The notes beneath the pieces were generated by a model. It saw only the letters and a list, made by a program, of their open reading frames with translations, searched no databases and was not told the origin of the DNA. 36,409 bases of DNA from contig JASEHH010000030.1 in assembly GCA_030017685.1 (NCBI GenBank), positions 1-36,409 of the forward strand, given 5' to 3'. Below are positions 36,341 to 36,409 of the stretch, one piece after another (the first letter of the stretch is position 1; the number at the start of each line of letters is the position of its first letter). The position numbers and the translations under genes were made by a program. The DNA comes from Thermodesulfobacteriota bacterium (GTDB lineage Bacteria; Desulfobacterota; BSN033; UBA1163).

Positions 36341-36409
36341 AGGATGCTTCATTCCTGGGTCTGCGACAAAAATATGGGTAGATTTGACAATTCTTTTTAT
36401 TTGGCCTAT

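Overview
The window reads as a chromosomal segment from an uncultured Deltaproteobacterium (Desulfobacterota), probably near the Syntrophales type. This is inferred from the gene neighbourhood rsmG-parA-parB-bactofilin-atpZ-atpI-atpB-atpE-atpF-atpH-atpA, from the mid-range GC content, and from the many short palindromic repeats of the CCTGCC..GGCAGG kind. No rRNA or tRNA gene was recognised.

Positions 1-8761 hold a minus-strand housekeeping cluster. In transcription order it is rsmG, parA, parB, an inserted IS630-family element (plus strand), bactofilin, then a promoter and the Fo/F1 ATP synthase genes atpZ, atpI, atpB, atpE, atpF, atpH and atpA. No atpG start is visible in the last 139 bases.

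Positions 8892-18851 hold plus-strand envelope and general genes: a secreted DUF4197 protein, an AsmA-like protein, a YihY/BrkB membrane protein with a winged-helix tail, a secreted LpqC/PHB-depolymerase-type esterase, FabH, RadA, and an exported TPR/charged-linker/PgaB-type barrel protein. The spacers carry palindromic repeats.

Positions 18852-36409 are an accessory defence island. A PIN toxin-antitoxin pair comes first; its toxin start codon appears lost and the cassette is flanked by 17-bp direct repeats. Next is a BREX type 3 operon: brxF, brxC, a 764-base gap with gene debris and repeats, pglXI, two extra genes (DUF5343-like and a probable HEPN protein), brxHII, pglZ, and a brxA-position gene. 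It ends with debris of a GIY-YIG nuclease and a probable REP-associated transposase, and an intact Phd/VapC pair.

The most interesting points are the DUF5343-HEPN cassette embedded in the BREX operon, the palindromic repeats that sit in frame inside brxC, pglXI and brxHII without breaking them, and the bracketing of the BREX locus by two PIN toxin-antitoxin modules. BREX normally protects by methylating host DNA (PglX) and blocking phage replication through BrxC, PglZ and the helicase. The embedded pair could add a second, abortive layer, but that is inference.
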